From Bhargavaea cecembensis (lineage in GTDB: Bacteria; Bacillota; Bacilli; Bacillales_A; Planococcaceae): DNA of 64,000 bases. Both the position numbers and the translations under genes were made by a program. The stretch is from the NCBI RefSeq assembly GCF_001619585.1, contig NZ_LQNT01000010.1, positions 62,001 through 126,000 of the forward strand, given 5' to 3'. Below, one piece after another: positions 28,605-37,243 of the stretch (position 1 is its first letter; each line of letters begins with the position of its first letter). A model generated the notes under the pieces. The model worked only from the letters and a program-made list of their open reading frames with translations, was not told the DNA's origin and searched no databases.

Positions 28605-29630
28605 TTGAAAAAAAGAAATTGGATCGCTGCGGCAGCCGTCGCGGTCCTGCTCGCCGGCTGTGCAAAAAGCGCGGTCGATGAACCGATTAATCCGGATGCC
28701 GAAAATGAAGAAAAGCCGGATGAGGCGTTCGCAGAAGTCACCTACACCGCACCCTATACGGGTCTTGAGATGGAGACCGAGCCGGACATGCGGCCTGTCC
28801 TCGCGACGATCAATAACCATCCAAAGGCGCGGCCGCAGTCGGGCCTTTCGGAAGCCGATGTCATCTATGAGATGCTGGCGGAATATGAAGTCACGCGGCT
28901 GCTTGCCCTCTACCAGTCGGAGATGCCCGATCGCATAGGGCCAATCCGGAGCGCCCGCGACTATTTCATTGAACTTGCCGGCGGACACGGCGCATTATAT
29001 ATCGCCCACGGGCATAGTCCGGAGGCGAAATCGCTCCTGGATTCCGGCGCCGTCGACCATTTAAACGGCATCCGATATGAGGGAACACTCTTCCTGCGTT
29101 CCAAAGACCGGAAAGCCCCGCATAATTCGTATATAACGGGCGATGCGGTATTCAATGGGGCCATGGACAGCGGTTTCCGTATGGACAACCCTAAAGATCC
29201 GGACTGGCGGTTTGATACGGACCCACCGGCCGGAGGCGAAGAGGCCACCGAGGCTGATGTGACATACGGCCGTTTCACGAATTTCAACAGCCGCTATGTC
29301 TACGATCCGCAAAATGCCTCGTACAAGAGGTTTACCGGGGGGGAGGAGACAGTGGATGCGTCCGGAAATACTCCGGTGCGTCTTGCAAATGTCCTGATCC
29401 TGGAAGTTCCGCACCGGGTAATTGACGACCAGGGACGCCGTTCGCTGGATCTTGCTGCAGGCGGCAAAGCCTCTGTTCTGCGCAACGGGCTTGTCTATCA
29501 GGCCTCCTGGCAACTCCGGGACGGAATTCCGACCGTGATGGATGGTGACCAGCCGTTTGATCTCGCGCCGGGCAAGACCTGGATTCATCTGGTTCCGGAC
29601 ATTTCCGGCACACTGACTCATCACCCTTAA
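28605..29630 (+). CDS. yerB: DUF3048 lipoprotein YerB
   Basis: 341 residues from a TTG start with AGGGGG upstream. The signal peptide ends in the lipobox LLAGC, so the mature protein is anchored outside by Cys19 or so. DUF3048 covers the rest, with NNHPKARPQSGLSEADVIYE and ARDYFIELA as conserved blocks. The family sits in the envelope of Firmicutes; its role is unproven. Same place as yerB in B. subtilis. Confidence 0.9.
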   Translation: MKKRNWIAAAAVAVLLAGCAKSAVDEPINPDAENEEKPDEAFAEVTYTAPYTGLEMETEPDMRPVLATINNHPKARPQSGLSEADVIYEMLAEYEVTRLLALYQSEMPDRIGPIRSARDYFIELAGGHGALYIAHGHSPEAKSLLDSGAVDHLNGIRYEGTLFLRSKDRKAPHNSYITGDAVFNGAMDSGFRMDNPKDPDWRFDTDPPAGGEEATEADVTYGRFTNFNSRYVYDPQNASYKRFTGGEETVDASGNTPVRLANVLILEVPHRVIDDQGRRSLDLAAGGKASVLRNGLVYQASWQLRDGIPTVMDGDQPFDLAPGKTWIHLVPDISGTLTHHP

Positions 29631-29669
29631 ACCCGCATAAGGCTAGAACAGATAAAAGGAGGTGCCGAT

Positions 29670-29984
29670 ATGGCACTCGAAAAACTGCGCGGCCCACAGA
29701 CCGACGCCCTGTTCGAGGCGATCCTCGAACTTCGCGATCTGGATGAATGCTATCGCTTCTTTGATGACCTCGCGACCATCAGTGAGGTCCAGTCACTGTC
29801 GCAGCGGCTGAACGTGGCGCGGATGCTGAAAATGGGCTACACATACGAAAACATCAAAAACGAAACCGGCGCCTCCACCGCCACCATCTCCCGTGTTCGC
29901 CGCTGCTTCGACTACGGCTCCGGCGGCTACGGCGAGATCCTGGAACGCATGGAGGAAAAGGACAAAGAAGAAGAGGAAGTCTGA
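29670..29984 (+). CDS. yerC: TrpR-like regulator YerC
   Basis: 104 residues. Helix-turn-helix of the TrpR/YerC superfamily: LSQRLNVARMLKMGYTYENI followed by TGASTATISRVRRC, the recognition helix. RBS AAAGGAGGTG. Last gene before synteny with B. subtilis breaks; target unknown. Confidence 0.92.
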   Translation: MALEKLRGPQTDALFEAILELRDLDECYRFFDDLATISEVQSLSQRLNVARMLKMGYTYENIKNETGASTATISRVRRCFDYGSGGYGEILERMEEKDKEEEEV

Positions 29985-30033
29985 TCGAACGGATTTGATA
30001 CTGCGGCATAAGCAGCCCATTAGGAGATGAACC

Positions 30034-30585
30034 ATGAGTCAGCCAGTACTTTTTCCTGAATTAGAAACGGAAAGGCTCTCCTTGAGAAATGTAAGAGAAG
30101 AAGATACAGATTTTCTGTACAAACACTTCAGTGATGAGAAGGTTTGTGAGTATCTTTACGATGAAGAGAATTTCACGAGCAGAGAAGAAGCAATCGAACT
30201 GGTGAATTTCTATTCCAATCCGGAAATTGCCGGATACAACAGATGGGTGTTGGTAAAGAAAGATAACGGCGAACGGATTGGGACTTGCGGCTTTCATTTA
30301 TGGGATAAGACCAATCATATTGCTGAAATCGGTTATGACTTATCCCCTGAATTTTGGGGCCGGGGATATATGAAAGAAGCATTGACCGTGGCGATCGGGA
30401 GCGGTTTTGACAACATGAAGCTGAATCGCATCCATGCATATGTCGCGGTGGAAAACAGCAGATCCAGCCAATTGTTGAAGGCCCTCAACTTTAAAAACGA
30501 AGGCATCTACAGAGACAAGCATCTTTACAAAGGGAAATACTATGACCATTACTCTTTCTCGCTATTGAAAAGAGAGTGGATATAA
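30034..30585 (+). CDS. GNAT acetyltransferase (RimJ/RimL type)
   Basis: 183 residues. ETERLSLRNVREED at the start and GRGYMKEAL at the acetyl-CoA pyrophosphate loop identify a RimJ/L-type N-acetyltransferase. The coding sequence is AT-rich compared with yerC upstream, so this is where the acquired segment begins. The substrate cannot be told. A terminator follows directly. Confidence 0.88.
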   Translation: MSQPVLFPELETERLSLRNVREEDTDFLYKHFSDEKVCEYLYDEENFTSREEAIELVNFYSNPEIAGYNRWVLVKKDNGERIGTCGFHLWDKTNHIAEIGYDLSPEFWGRGYMKEALTVAIGSGFDNMKLNRIHAYVAVENSRSSQLLKALNFKNEGIYRDKHLYKGKYYDHYSFSLLKREWI

Positions 30586-30616
30586 AGCTTGGGGACCAAG
30601 GTCTCTGAGCTTTTTT
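30584..30616 (+). terminator. Terminator of the GNAT gene, part of a duplicated element
   Basis: AAAGCT..GGGACC pairs with GGTCTC..AGCTTT, then TTTT. The same hairpin design followed by ATGTTGGAC recurs at 31684. Confidence 0.75.
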
Positions 30617-30663
30617 ATGTTGGACAAAAACTCGGGATGAAGGAGAAGGCATGAGTGCCTCTT
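30585..30663. repeat. Duplicated hairpin element, left copy
   Basis: AAGCTT-GGGG hairpin, ATGTTGGACA, then GGAGAAGGCATG. Resembles 31685-31787 in order and sequence; the two copies flank the RsbR-type gene. Confidence 0.5.
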
Positions 30664-30774
30664 TATGGTATGATTTTCTGGACAACCGGTGCTCCAAGAC
30701 AGAGATGCGAAAACATTGAATCGCTAAGGTTGAATACGATAAATACTAAATACTTGGATGGAGGAAGGGGAAAA

Positions 30775-31608
30775 TTGGCGAAGTATCAGGAGCTTTATGA
30801 CTTTCTCATTTTGAAAGCCACGGAATTAACAGAGGATTGGTACGAGGGGTTGGATAGAGCCTCTTCAGGAGGCGTCTATACTACGAGTGATCCTAAAGAG
30901 CTGACAACCCTTAAAAGCCAAAACACAAAGTTCCACCGTATTTTCTTTAGTGTTTTTATTGCAGAAGAAAAGTTTTTAAAAGAGTTGGAAGACTGGATCG
31001 TGATGGTCGCTTCCGATCAAAAACATTTGGAGACTCCCTCGACACTAATATTAGGTGAATTTTACAGAACACGAAATCAATATCTCAAGTTAATCAGACA
31101 ATTTGCTGCATTGCATGAATATCAGTTTTCCCCTAAGGATAAAGAGGATTGGGAAAAGCTGATTATCAGCACGATGGATAAGGTTACTGTATGGTTCTTC
31201 GAAGAGTATGACCGACACGCTACCAAGAGGCTGCAAGCCCATCGTGAGCTTATTAACAAGCTAAGTTCACCTGTCATCACGATTACAAAAAATACTGGGC
31301 TGTTGCCGCTGATCGGCGATATTGATAGTGAACGTGCCAATTTCATCCTAGAGCATGCGTTAAGGCAAAGCAGTGAAAAGCGGCTTGAAAGTCTTTATAT
31401 AGACTTATCGGGTGTCGTCACGATCGATACCATGGTCGCCCAACAAATTTTCCAATTGTCCGAGGCGTTAACCTTACTGGGTGTAAAAACAATCTTATGC
31501 GGAATCAGGCCTGAGATTGCTCAAACAGCTATCCATTTGGGGCTTTCGTTTGAGAATATCCCGACCTATTCAACATTGGAAAATGCCTTGAATCTTTCCC
31601 ATATGTAA
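30775..31608 (+). CDS. RsbR-type stressosome protein (STAS domain)
   Basis: 277 residues from TTG 30775, which has GGAGGAAGGGG at ideal spacing; the frame is open further upstream but lacks an RBS. The N-terminal half is a globin-like, variable sensor; the C-terminal STAS domain (about 165-275) has PLIGDIDSERA and IDTMVAQQIFQLSEA. By homology to RsbRA these hold the two phosphorylation sites, and here the first is Ser instead of Thr. It would join stressosomes that feed the general stress response. AT-rich, next to a phenol operon, so a sensing role there is possible but unproven. Confidence 0.85.
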   Translation: MAKYQELYDFLILKATELTEDWYEGLDRASSGGVYTTSDPKELTTLKSQNTKFHRIFFSVFIAEEKFLKELEDWIVMVASDQKHLETPSTLILGEFYRTRNQYLKLIRQFAALHEYQFSPKDKEDWEKLIISTMDKVTVWFFEEYDRHATKRLQAHRELINKLSSPVITITKNTGLLPLIGDIDSERANFILEHALRQSSEKRLESLYIDLSGVVTIDTMVAQQIFQLSEALTLLGVKTILCGIRPEIAQTAIHLGLSFENIPTYSTLENALNLSHM

Positions 31609-31683
31609 AGCAGACAGATTAAGAAATCCTGCCTATGCAAGATGGCCTCCGGTACTGTGAAGAGATCAACTCGATCAGCGCGG

Positions 31684-31714
31684 AAAGCTTAGGGGCAGAG
31701 GTCCCCAAGCTTTT
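31684..31714 (+). terminator. Terminator of the RsbR-type gene
   Basis: AAAGCTT-GGGG pairs with CCCC-AAGCTTTT. Confidence 0.75.
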
Positions 31715-31787
31715 GATGTTGGACACATTCCCGATAACTTTGGAGAGAATATAAGTGGAAGAGGAGGCATGGAGCCTTCTCTTTTTT
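31685..31787. repeat. Duplicated hairpin element, right copy
   Basis: AAGCTT-GGGG hairpin, ATGTTGGACA, then a second hairpin AGAGGAGGC / GCCTTCTCT (31760-31782) with a T run. Similar to 30585-30663. Between it and the regulator lie a TTGACA/TATAAT pair with a 21-nt spacer (31801-31833) and the better promoter at 31869. Confidence 0.5.
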
Positions 31788-31868
31788 GATTCATACGACC
31801 TTGACAGACCGTCCCGTTCAGGCCGGCTATAATTTTCACCTGTTATTGGCAAAGGTCCTTTAGTTCGA

Positions 31869-31897
31869 TTGACTGATATTTGATAATTCCCTAATAT
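31869..31897 (+). promoter_or_regulatory. Promoter of the aromatic regulator gene
   Basis: TTGACT at 31869-31874, a 17-nt spacer and TAATAT at 31892-31897. Confidence 0.75.
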
Positions 31898-31918
31898 ATA
31901 AATATTAACTCAACAGAA

Positions 31919-31934
31919 TTGCAAGCGTTTACAA
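31919..31934 (+). promoter_or_regulatory. cre site (CcpA) upstream of the regulator gene
   Basis: TTGCAAGCGTTTACAA fits the consensus WTGNAANCGNWWNCAW at every position. It lies about 15-30 nt after the probable transcription start, a repressing position. Confidence 0.75.
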
Positions 31935-31977
31935 ATAAGCCGTCCTAATTACCAATGGTCATAGGAGGGAAAGCTGC

Positions 31978-33858
31978 TTGGAAATTACAGATCCAAGGTT
32001 AGAGAGGGATATCAGCATTGAACAAAATGGATTGATTTATTCTGATGGCAACAGGGCCGTGATCGTACCGACCTCGACATTTGGGGTTTTAAGAAAGGAC
32101 TTGTATTTAAATATCGGAAAGGACAGAGTGAAGGGTTTTTTGATCCGCTATGGGTCTGATCTGGGACGAAAAGATGCCAAGGTGATCTTAGCAAAGTACA
32201 AGGGCTCCCCCATTGAGGAGATCATCCGGAAAGGTCCTGTTTTTCATCGTTTGCAGGGACATGTCATACCGATTATCACCCATTTGAAGGTCAAGCAGCG
32301 CGGTGATAAGTATTCGATCTATTTAGAAGGGAATTGGGAGTTTTCTTATGAAGCGGAAGAGCACATCAGCCAATTCGGAACTGCTGATGAGCCCGTCTGC
32401 CATACGTTAGTCGGATATGTCAGCGGTTTTCTGACCGAAATCAGCAATCAGACCGTGCTGATGAAAGAAGTTTCCTGTACAGGTGCAGGAGACGGGACAT
32501 GCAGGTTCGTCGGAAGAACGAGTGACTACTGGACGGAAGACATGCATGAAGAACTGAAATACTTCACTGAAGAACCCATCGTCAAGGAATTGGAGTTAAC
32601 GTTTGAGAAACTGCTTGAGGAACGGAACCGTTTAAAAGAAGTTTCAACGATCTATAACAAACTGACCGAAGAGATTCTGAGAGGAAAAGACCTGGATTCT
32701 ATTACGGATTTCGTCTACAGGCTAACGAAAACCGCAATCCTAATTGAAAATGCGGATTTGCAGCCGGTTGCCTCAGGAGGAATTCCAGGTGGACAATTGA
32801 CCGTCCTGAACCAGGAATTTAAGGAGTTTGTCCAATGTAAGGAAGAGATGAAGAAGTCAATCAGCCGAACGAAAGTAATCGAACTGGATGATCATATGAG
32901 GGTGACAACTCCTGTTGTGTTGCAGGGGAAAACCATCGGATACTGCTCCTTTATCTGCAAGGAATGCAAGGGGGAGGATTCAGTCTTCCTGCAAATGATT
33001 ATAGAACGGATCTCTTCTATTTGCGCACTGTATCTATTAAACAAGAAAACGGAAGCAGAAGCCGAAGATAGGATGAAGGGAAGATTTCTGGAGCAGATTT
33101 TAAACAATGAATTTACGAAGGAAGAAATTTTGAGGCGCAGCAGCTTTATCGGCGTGGATTTATTCCAGCCGTACTACATGGTTGTTGTCACCTTTGAGTT
33201 ATTCAATCAGAACTATAAAACAGAGTTGGCTTTCCATGAGGAAGTCATGAATCGGACCTCCAATTACTTCAAAAACCGCGGAGTCCATATTTTGATCGGG
33301 CAGCAGGCTGATGATTTGGTGCTGCTTTTCCTAAAGAGCGAAATCGAGCCCAATGGCATCAATGCCACTTGTCAGAGTTATCTTGAATACCTGGTAAACA
33401 GTTTTTCCCAGGTGACCGTGCGTGCTGGGATCAGCCTGCAATCCGAAGAAATCAGCAGGGCTTCGGTCAGTTATAAAGAGGCGCTCACTGCGGTAAGAAT
33501 GACATCCGAATATAGTCCGATACAGGCGTTTGAGTCATTGGGAATTTTGGGTCCGCTGATTAATATCAGCAATCAGGAAGAGGTTGAAAAGGCAGCCCTC
33601 TTCACGCTTCGGCCGCTTAGTCAGGATCTCAATGACCATAAAAGGATGGAACTGATCAGGACGTTGTACGTGTACCTTCAGAATGGGGGGAACCTGGAGC
33701 AGACTTCGTCTGATCTGGCATTATCCTTAAGCGGTCTCAGGTACAGGATCGGCAAAATAGAAAGGGAGATGAATCAGGATCTCCGTAACCCGGAAGTGTC
33801 ATACAAATTAATGCTGTCCATTCAGGCACTGATTTCCACAGGCAAGATTACGATCTGA
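31978..33858 (+). CDS. Phenol-type aromatic sensor: XylR_N-V4R domain fused to PucR-type output
   Basis: 626 residues from a TTG start with AGGAGGG. Residues ~20-180 match the ligand domain of XylR/DmpR/MopR: FGVLRKDLYLNIG, FHRLQGHV, then V4R with Cys141, Glu164, Cys167 and Cys175. These have the same spacing (23, 3, 8) as the zinc ligands I recall for MopR (155, 178, 181, 189). His90 and Trp120 fit its phenol-binding pair. A coiled linker (~195-235) and GAF-like part follow. No sigma-54 AAA+ domain is present; instead a CdaR/PucR-like region (~370-500) and a PucR HTH (~555-612, LALSLSGLRYRIGKIE). Likely activator of the adjoining operon. Confidence 0.88.
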   Translation: MEITDPRLERDISIEQNGLIYSDGNRAVIVPTSTFGVLRKDLYLNIGKDRVKGFLIRYGSDLGRKDAKVILAKYKGSPIEEIIRKGPVFHRLQGHVIPIITHLKVKQRGDKYSIYLEGNWEFSYEAEEHISQFGTADEPVCHTLVGYVSGFLTEISNQTVLMKEVSCTGAGDGTCRFVGRTSDYWTEDMHEELKYFTEEPIVKELELTFEKLLEERNRLKEVSTIYNKLTEEILRGKDLDSITDFVYRLTKTAILIENADLQPVASGGIPGGQLTVLNQEFKEFVQCKEEMKKSISRTKVIELDDHMRVTTPVVLQGKTIGYCSFICKECKGEDSVFLQMIIERISSICALYLLNKKTEAEAEDRMKGRFLEQILNNEFTKEEILRRSSFIGVDLFQPYYMVVVTFELFNQNYKTELAFHEEVMNRTSNYFKNRGVHILIGQQADDLVLLFLKSEIEPNGINATCQSYLEYLVNSFSQVTVRAGISLQSEEISRASVSYKEALTAVRMTSEYSPIQAFESLGILGPLINISNQEEVEKAALFTLRPLSQDLNDHKRMELIRTLYVYLQNGGNLEQTSSDLALSLSGLRYRIGKIEREMNQDLRNPEVSYKLMLSIQALISTGKITI

Positions 33859-33878
33859 ATAAGTTTCACTGAAAAACC

Positions 33879-33906
33879 CATTCGCCTCTCAGGCGGATGT
33901 TTTTTT
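33879..33906 (+). terminator. Terminator of the regulator gene
   Basis: CATTCGCCT pairs with AGGCGGATG around CTC, followed by a run of T. Confidence 0.85.
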
Positions 33907-33929
33907 TGTGTGGACGTTTTTTGTGCGAC

Positions 33930-33966
33930 TGACACCAAGTGTCTAAAGATTCCACCAGTTTAGACA
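33930..33966 (+). promoter_or_regulatory. Candidate activator operator of the phenol operon
   Basis: Two nested inverted repeats: GACAC-CAA-GTGTC (33930-33942) and TGTCTAAA (33939-33946) with TTTAGACA (33959-33966), 20 nt apart. They end 10 nt before the -35 box, where an activator would bind. Confidence 0.65.
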
Positions 33967-33976
33967 TCTGCAGTCA

Positions 33977-34005
33977 TTGTTGGAGAAAGCGTTTTCAAAT
34001 AGACT
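33977..34005 (+). promoter_or_regulatory. Phenol operon promoter with a cre-like site in its spacer
   Basis: TTGTTG at 33977-33982, a 17-nt spacer and TAGACT at 34000-34005. The spacer contains GAGAAAGCGTTTTCAA (33983-33998), a cre-like sequence lacking the WT of the consensus start but otherwise matching. CcpA bound there would block RNA polymerase. Confidence 0.65.
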
Positions 34006-34057
34006 GATGGTGAAGTCGAAGGAATAGTCCGAAAATAATAGCATTGGAGGATGAGAA

Positions 34058-35572
34058 ATGTTTACAGGTAACGAATACTTAGAAAGCCTCAGGGATGGAA
34101 GAGTCGTCTATTTGAATGGTGAAAAAGTTGATGATGTGACCACCCATCCGGCTTTCCGCAATGCAGCCCGCTCCTATGCCAGAATGTATGACGCCCTCCA
34201 CGACAAGGAACTAAGCAAGAAACTCGTCACGACCAACGAATTTGGAGACAAAACACATAAATTCTTTGTAACACCAACCAGCTCAAAGGATCTGATCGAG
34301 CAGCGTGATGCCATTGCAGAATGGTCAAAGCTGAATTATGGATTCATGGGACGGACACCTGACTATAAAGCTTCATTCATCGGGCATCTGAACGGCTATG
34401 CCGAATTTTACAAAGGGTTCGAAGACAACGCCCGTGCATGGTACCAGAAAGTCTCGAAAGACGTATCATTCGTCAACCATACTGTCATTAACCCGCAAGT
34501 CGACCGCTCAAAACCGCTGCATGAAAACAAAGATGTCTTTGTCCGTGTAGTCAAAGAAAAAGATGACGGAATTGTAGTAAGCGGCGCGAAGATGGTGGGT
34601 ACGGCTGCTCCTCTTACCAATTATAACTTCGTCGCCAACTACGGTCCGAACGACCTCGGCGGCGGTGACCAGAGCCACGCACTTGTTTTCTTTGTACCGA
34701 TGAACGCGCCTGGCGTGAAGATGATCAGCCGTCAGTCGTTCGAGCTGAATGCATCAACCAACGGAAAACCGTTTGATTATCCGCTTTCCAGCCGGTTTGA
34801 TGAAAATGATGCGGTGATCGTTTTGGATAACGTCTTCATCCCGTGGGAAGACGTTCTGGCTTATAAAAACATCGAAGTATCGAATGGTTTCTTCACGGAA
34901 ACCAAGTTCGTTAACCGATTCTCGTTCCATGGCGCGACCCGCCTGGCTGTCAAACTGGACTTCATGGCCGGTCTGCTTCTGAAGGCGACAGAAGCAGCGG
35001 GCACCCATCAATTCAGGGGAGTCCAGGTGAATGTCGGAGAAGTCATCGCCCTCAGAAACATGATTTGGGGACTGACGACCGCCATGGCAAGCGAACCGGA
35101 CCAGGGCATCAACGGCCTGAAAGTGCCAAGCGGATTCTATGCCAATGCCTACCGCGTCCTTGCACCGAACACATGGGTACGGGTGAAAAACATCTTCGAG
35201 CAAGTGGTCGCAGGCGGCCTGATCCAACTCCCGTCCAGTGCAAATGATCTCCTGAATCCTGAGATCCGTCCGTATATCGACAAGTACTACCGCGGCACCG
35301 GAATCGAATCTGAAGACAAAATCAAGCTGCTGAAGATGGTCTGGGACGCCGTCGGTTCCGAATTCGGCGGACGTCATGAACTCTATGAAATCAACTATGC
35401 GGGCAACACCGAAAATATCCGCTTGGAAGCACTGAAGCATGCAGAAGCCGTAGGGGCTGCAGACTCGTACAAGACCTTTGCCGAAACGGCGATGAGCGAC
35501 TATGACCTGCATGGCTGGACAAATGAGACATGGATCAACCCGTCCGAAGTGGAAGCACTGGTCAAACAATAA
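34058..35572 (+). CDS. hpaB: FADH2-dependent phenol / 4-hydroxyphenylacetate monooxygenase, large component
   Basis: 504 residues, HpaB family. NGEKVDDVTTHPAFRNA at the start, FFVPMNAPGVKMISRQSFE and DNVFIPWEDV are the family blocks. It hydroxylates a phenolic ring ortho to the hydroxyl with FADH2 from the reductase encoded next. Family members act on 4-hydroxyphenylacetate or on phenol (PheA1 of thermophilic bacilli). The following genes degrade catechol, not homoprotocatechuate, and the sensor is phenol-like, so phenol is the likelier substrate. RBS TTGGAGG; first gene of the operon. Confidence 0.9.
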   Translation: MFTGNEYLESLRDGRVVYLNGEKVDDVTTHPAFRNAARSYARMYDALHDKELSKKLVTTNEFGDKTHKFFVTPTSSKDLIEQRDAIAEWSKLNYGFMGRTPDYKASFIGHLNGYAEFYKGFEDNARAWYQKVSKDVSFVNHTVINPQVDRSKPLHENKDVFVRVVKEKDDGIVVSGAKMVGTAAPLTNYNFVANYGPNDLGGGDQSHALVFFVPMNAPGVKMISRQSFELNASTNGKPFDYPLSSRFDENDAVIVLDNVFIPWEDVLAYKNIEVSNGFFTETKFVNRFSFHGATRLAVKLDFMAGLLLKATEAAGTHQFRGVQVNVGEVIALRNMIWGLTTAMASEPDQGINGLKVPSGFYANAYRVLAPNTWVRVKNIFEQVVAGGLIQLPSSANDLLNPEIRPYIDKYYRGTGIESEDKIKLLKMVWDAVGSEFGGRHELYEINYAGNTENIRLEALKHAEAVGAADSYKTFAETAMSDYDLHGWTNETWINPSEVEALVKQ

Positions 35573-35617
35573 GTCGGACTGATCGCAAGGGTCAAAATCT
35601 CAAAAGGAGGGTTTCCA

Positions 35618-36097
35618 ATGGATGATCGTCAATTCAGAAATGCCATGGGGAATTTTGCCACCGGTGTCAATGTCATCACGACAGAAGTTGATGGGGAAGT
35701 GCACGGGATGACTGCTAATGCATTTATGTCCGTCTCGCTGAACCCGAAGCTCGTCGTCATTTCAATCGGTGAAAACGCGAGCATGCTGGAGAAAATCCGG
35801 AAAAGCAAAAAATATGCGGTGAACACCCTGTCCAACGACCAGAAGGATCTCTCGATGATATTTGCCGGCCAGATCAAGGAGAAGCGGCACGTAGAATTTG
35901 AGTGGCTGGCCGATCTGCCGGTCATCAAAGGCTGCTCGGCACAAATCGTATGTGAAGTGGTCAATGAGCATATCGAAGGGGACCATACGCTGTTTATCGG
36001 GAAAGTGGTTGACCTGAAACTCGAAGAATGCCCGGACCCTCTGCTCTTCCATAAAGGCCAATATAAGTCTCTTGAAAAAGCGAACGCAGTCGTTTAA
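35618..36097 (+). CDS. hpaC: NADH:flavin reductase component
   Basis: 159 residues of the HpaC/PheA2 flavin reductase family. It starts FRNAMGNFATGVNVITTE and has GMTANAFMSVSLNPKLV for FMN/FAD binding. It supplies reduced FAD to the monooxygenase upstream. RBS AAAAGGAGG; 45 nt after the large component. Confidence 0.93.
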   Translation: MDDRQFRNAMGNFATGVNVITTEVDGEVHGMTANAFMSVSLNPKLVVISIGENASMLEKIRKSKKYAVNTLSNDQKDLSMIFAGQIKEKRHVEFEWLADLPVIKGCSAQIVCEVVNEHIEGDHTLFIGKVVDLKLEECPDPLLFHKGQYKSLEKANAVV

Positions 36098-36136
36098 CAG
36101 CTCATGCTGTCCATTAAAAAACTGGGGGGATCTGTA

Positions 36137-37120
36137 ATGACTCAATTTAAAGAACCGATATTCGATGTCGCACAACTGGCGCATGTGGAACTGCTGTCAC
36201 CAAAGCCGGAGGAGAGCGTAGAGTTTTTCACCCGATTTCTGGGGATGAACGTCACCGCACGTGAAGGTCAGTCGGTCTATCTGAAAGCTTATGAGGATTC
36301 GTATCAAAACACACTGAAAATCACCGAGTCCAAGGATGCCGGCCTGGGCCACGTCGGCTGGCGCACACATACGCCAAAAGCCCTCGAGCGCCGTGTGGCA
36401 GCCGTTGAGGCAACAGGCCTCGGCAAGGGGTGGATCGACGGTGATGTCGGACACGGCCCGGCGTATCAGTTCACCACACCGGATGGTCACAACATGGAGC
36501 TGCTATACGAAGTCGACTACTACATTCAACAGGACGGAGAAAAGAGCCGCCTCCTGAACCGTAACGTAAAGCGCCCCGATCGCGGTGTTCCCGTGCGCCG
36601 TCTGGACCATATCAACCTGATGACTTCCGATACGGCGAAAAACACGGACTTCATGATCGATGCCCTCGGCTTCAGGCTGAGAGAACAGATCCAGGACCAG
36701 GGGAAACCCCTCGGCAGCTGGATGAGCGTTTCCAACCTGGTCCATGAAATCGCCTTTATGCAGGAGCCGCAACAGGTGCCGGGCAAACTCCATCACCTGT
36801 GCTACTGGTACGGGATTCCTCAAAACCTGTTCGATATCAGCGACCTGCTGAAAGACAATGACTACCACATCGAAGTTCCGCCAAACAAGCACGGCATCAG
36901 CCAGGCGTTCTGCATGTACGTGCATGAGCCGGGCGGCAACCGGATCGAACTGTTCGGCGATGCGGGTTACCTGATTACAGACCCGACCTTTGAGCCGGTC
37001 ATCTGGGAAATGAAAGACACGCCTGGATACGGAGATACATGGATCGGTACGGCATTCCCTGAATCCTGGTGGACCCAGGGCACGCCGGTCTCCCTCCCGG
37101 AAGTCATCACATCTAAATAA
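36137..37120 (+). CDS. Catechol 2,3-dioxygenase
   Basis: 327 residues, type I extradiol dioxygenase made of two VOC modules. The iron ligands of the C-terminal module are His in RRLDHINLM, His in KLHHLCYW and Glu in NRIELFG. It cleaves catechol to 2-hydroxymuconate semialdehyde. I place the start at ATG 36137 behind GGGGGGA; an upstream in-frame ATG has no RBS. Confidence 0.93.
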   Translation: MTQFKEPIFDVAQLAHVELLSPKPEESVEFFTRFLGMNVTAREGQSVYLKAYEDSYQNTLKITESKDAGLGHVGWRTHTPKALERRVAAVEATGLGKGWIDGDVGHGPAYQFTTPDGHNMELLYEVDYYIQQDGEKSRLLNRNVKRPDRGVPVRRLDHINLMTSDTAKNTDFMIDALGFRLREQIQDQGKPLGSWMSVSNLVHEIAFMQEPQQVPGKLHHLCYWYGIPQNLFDISDLLKDNDYHIEVPPNKHGISQAFCMYVHEPGGNRIELFGDAGYLITDPTFEPVIWEMKDTPGYGDTWIGTAFPESWWTQGTPVSLPEVITSK

Positions 37121-37131
37121 TGAATGGAACG

Positions 37132-37166
37132 ATTTCTTTAAAAGAGTGTGAGCTTTTTTAAAGGAA
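37132..37166 (+). other. Imperfect hairpin between the dioxygenase and dehydrogenase genes
   Basis: TTTCTTTAAAAGAG faces CTTTTTTAAAGGAA in a 123-nt gap. It could adjust distal expression; it does not look like a full terminator. Confidence 0.35.
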
Positions 37167-37243
37167 TCTTCCATTTACATATCTGCCGGACACGTTGTGC
37201 GTTCCGGCGATGACTGAATAATGGAGAGGAAGGTGGAAGGCCA

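Noticed and set aside
31801-31833. A perfect TTGACA and TATAAT as the regulator promoter
   Set aside because: The spacer is 21 nt, too long for a normal promoter; TTGACT-17-TAATAT at 31869 is better placed.
34058-35572. 4-Hydroxyphenylacetate as the pathway substrate
   Set aside because: The downstream genes are those of catechol meta-cleavage; no homoprotocatechuate-specific enzymes are present.
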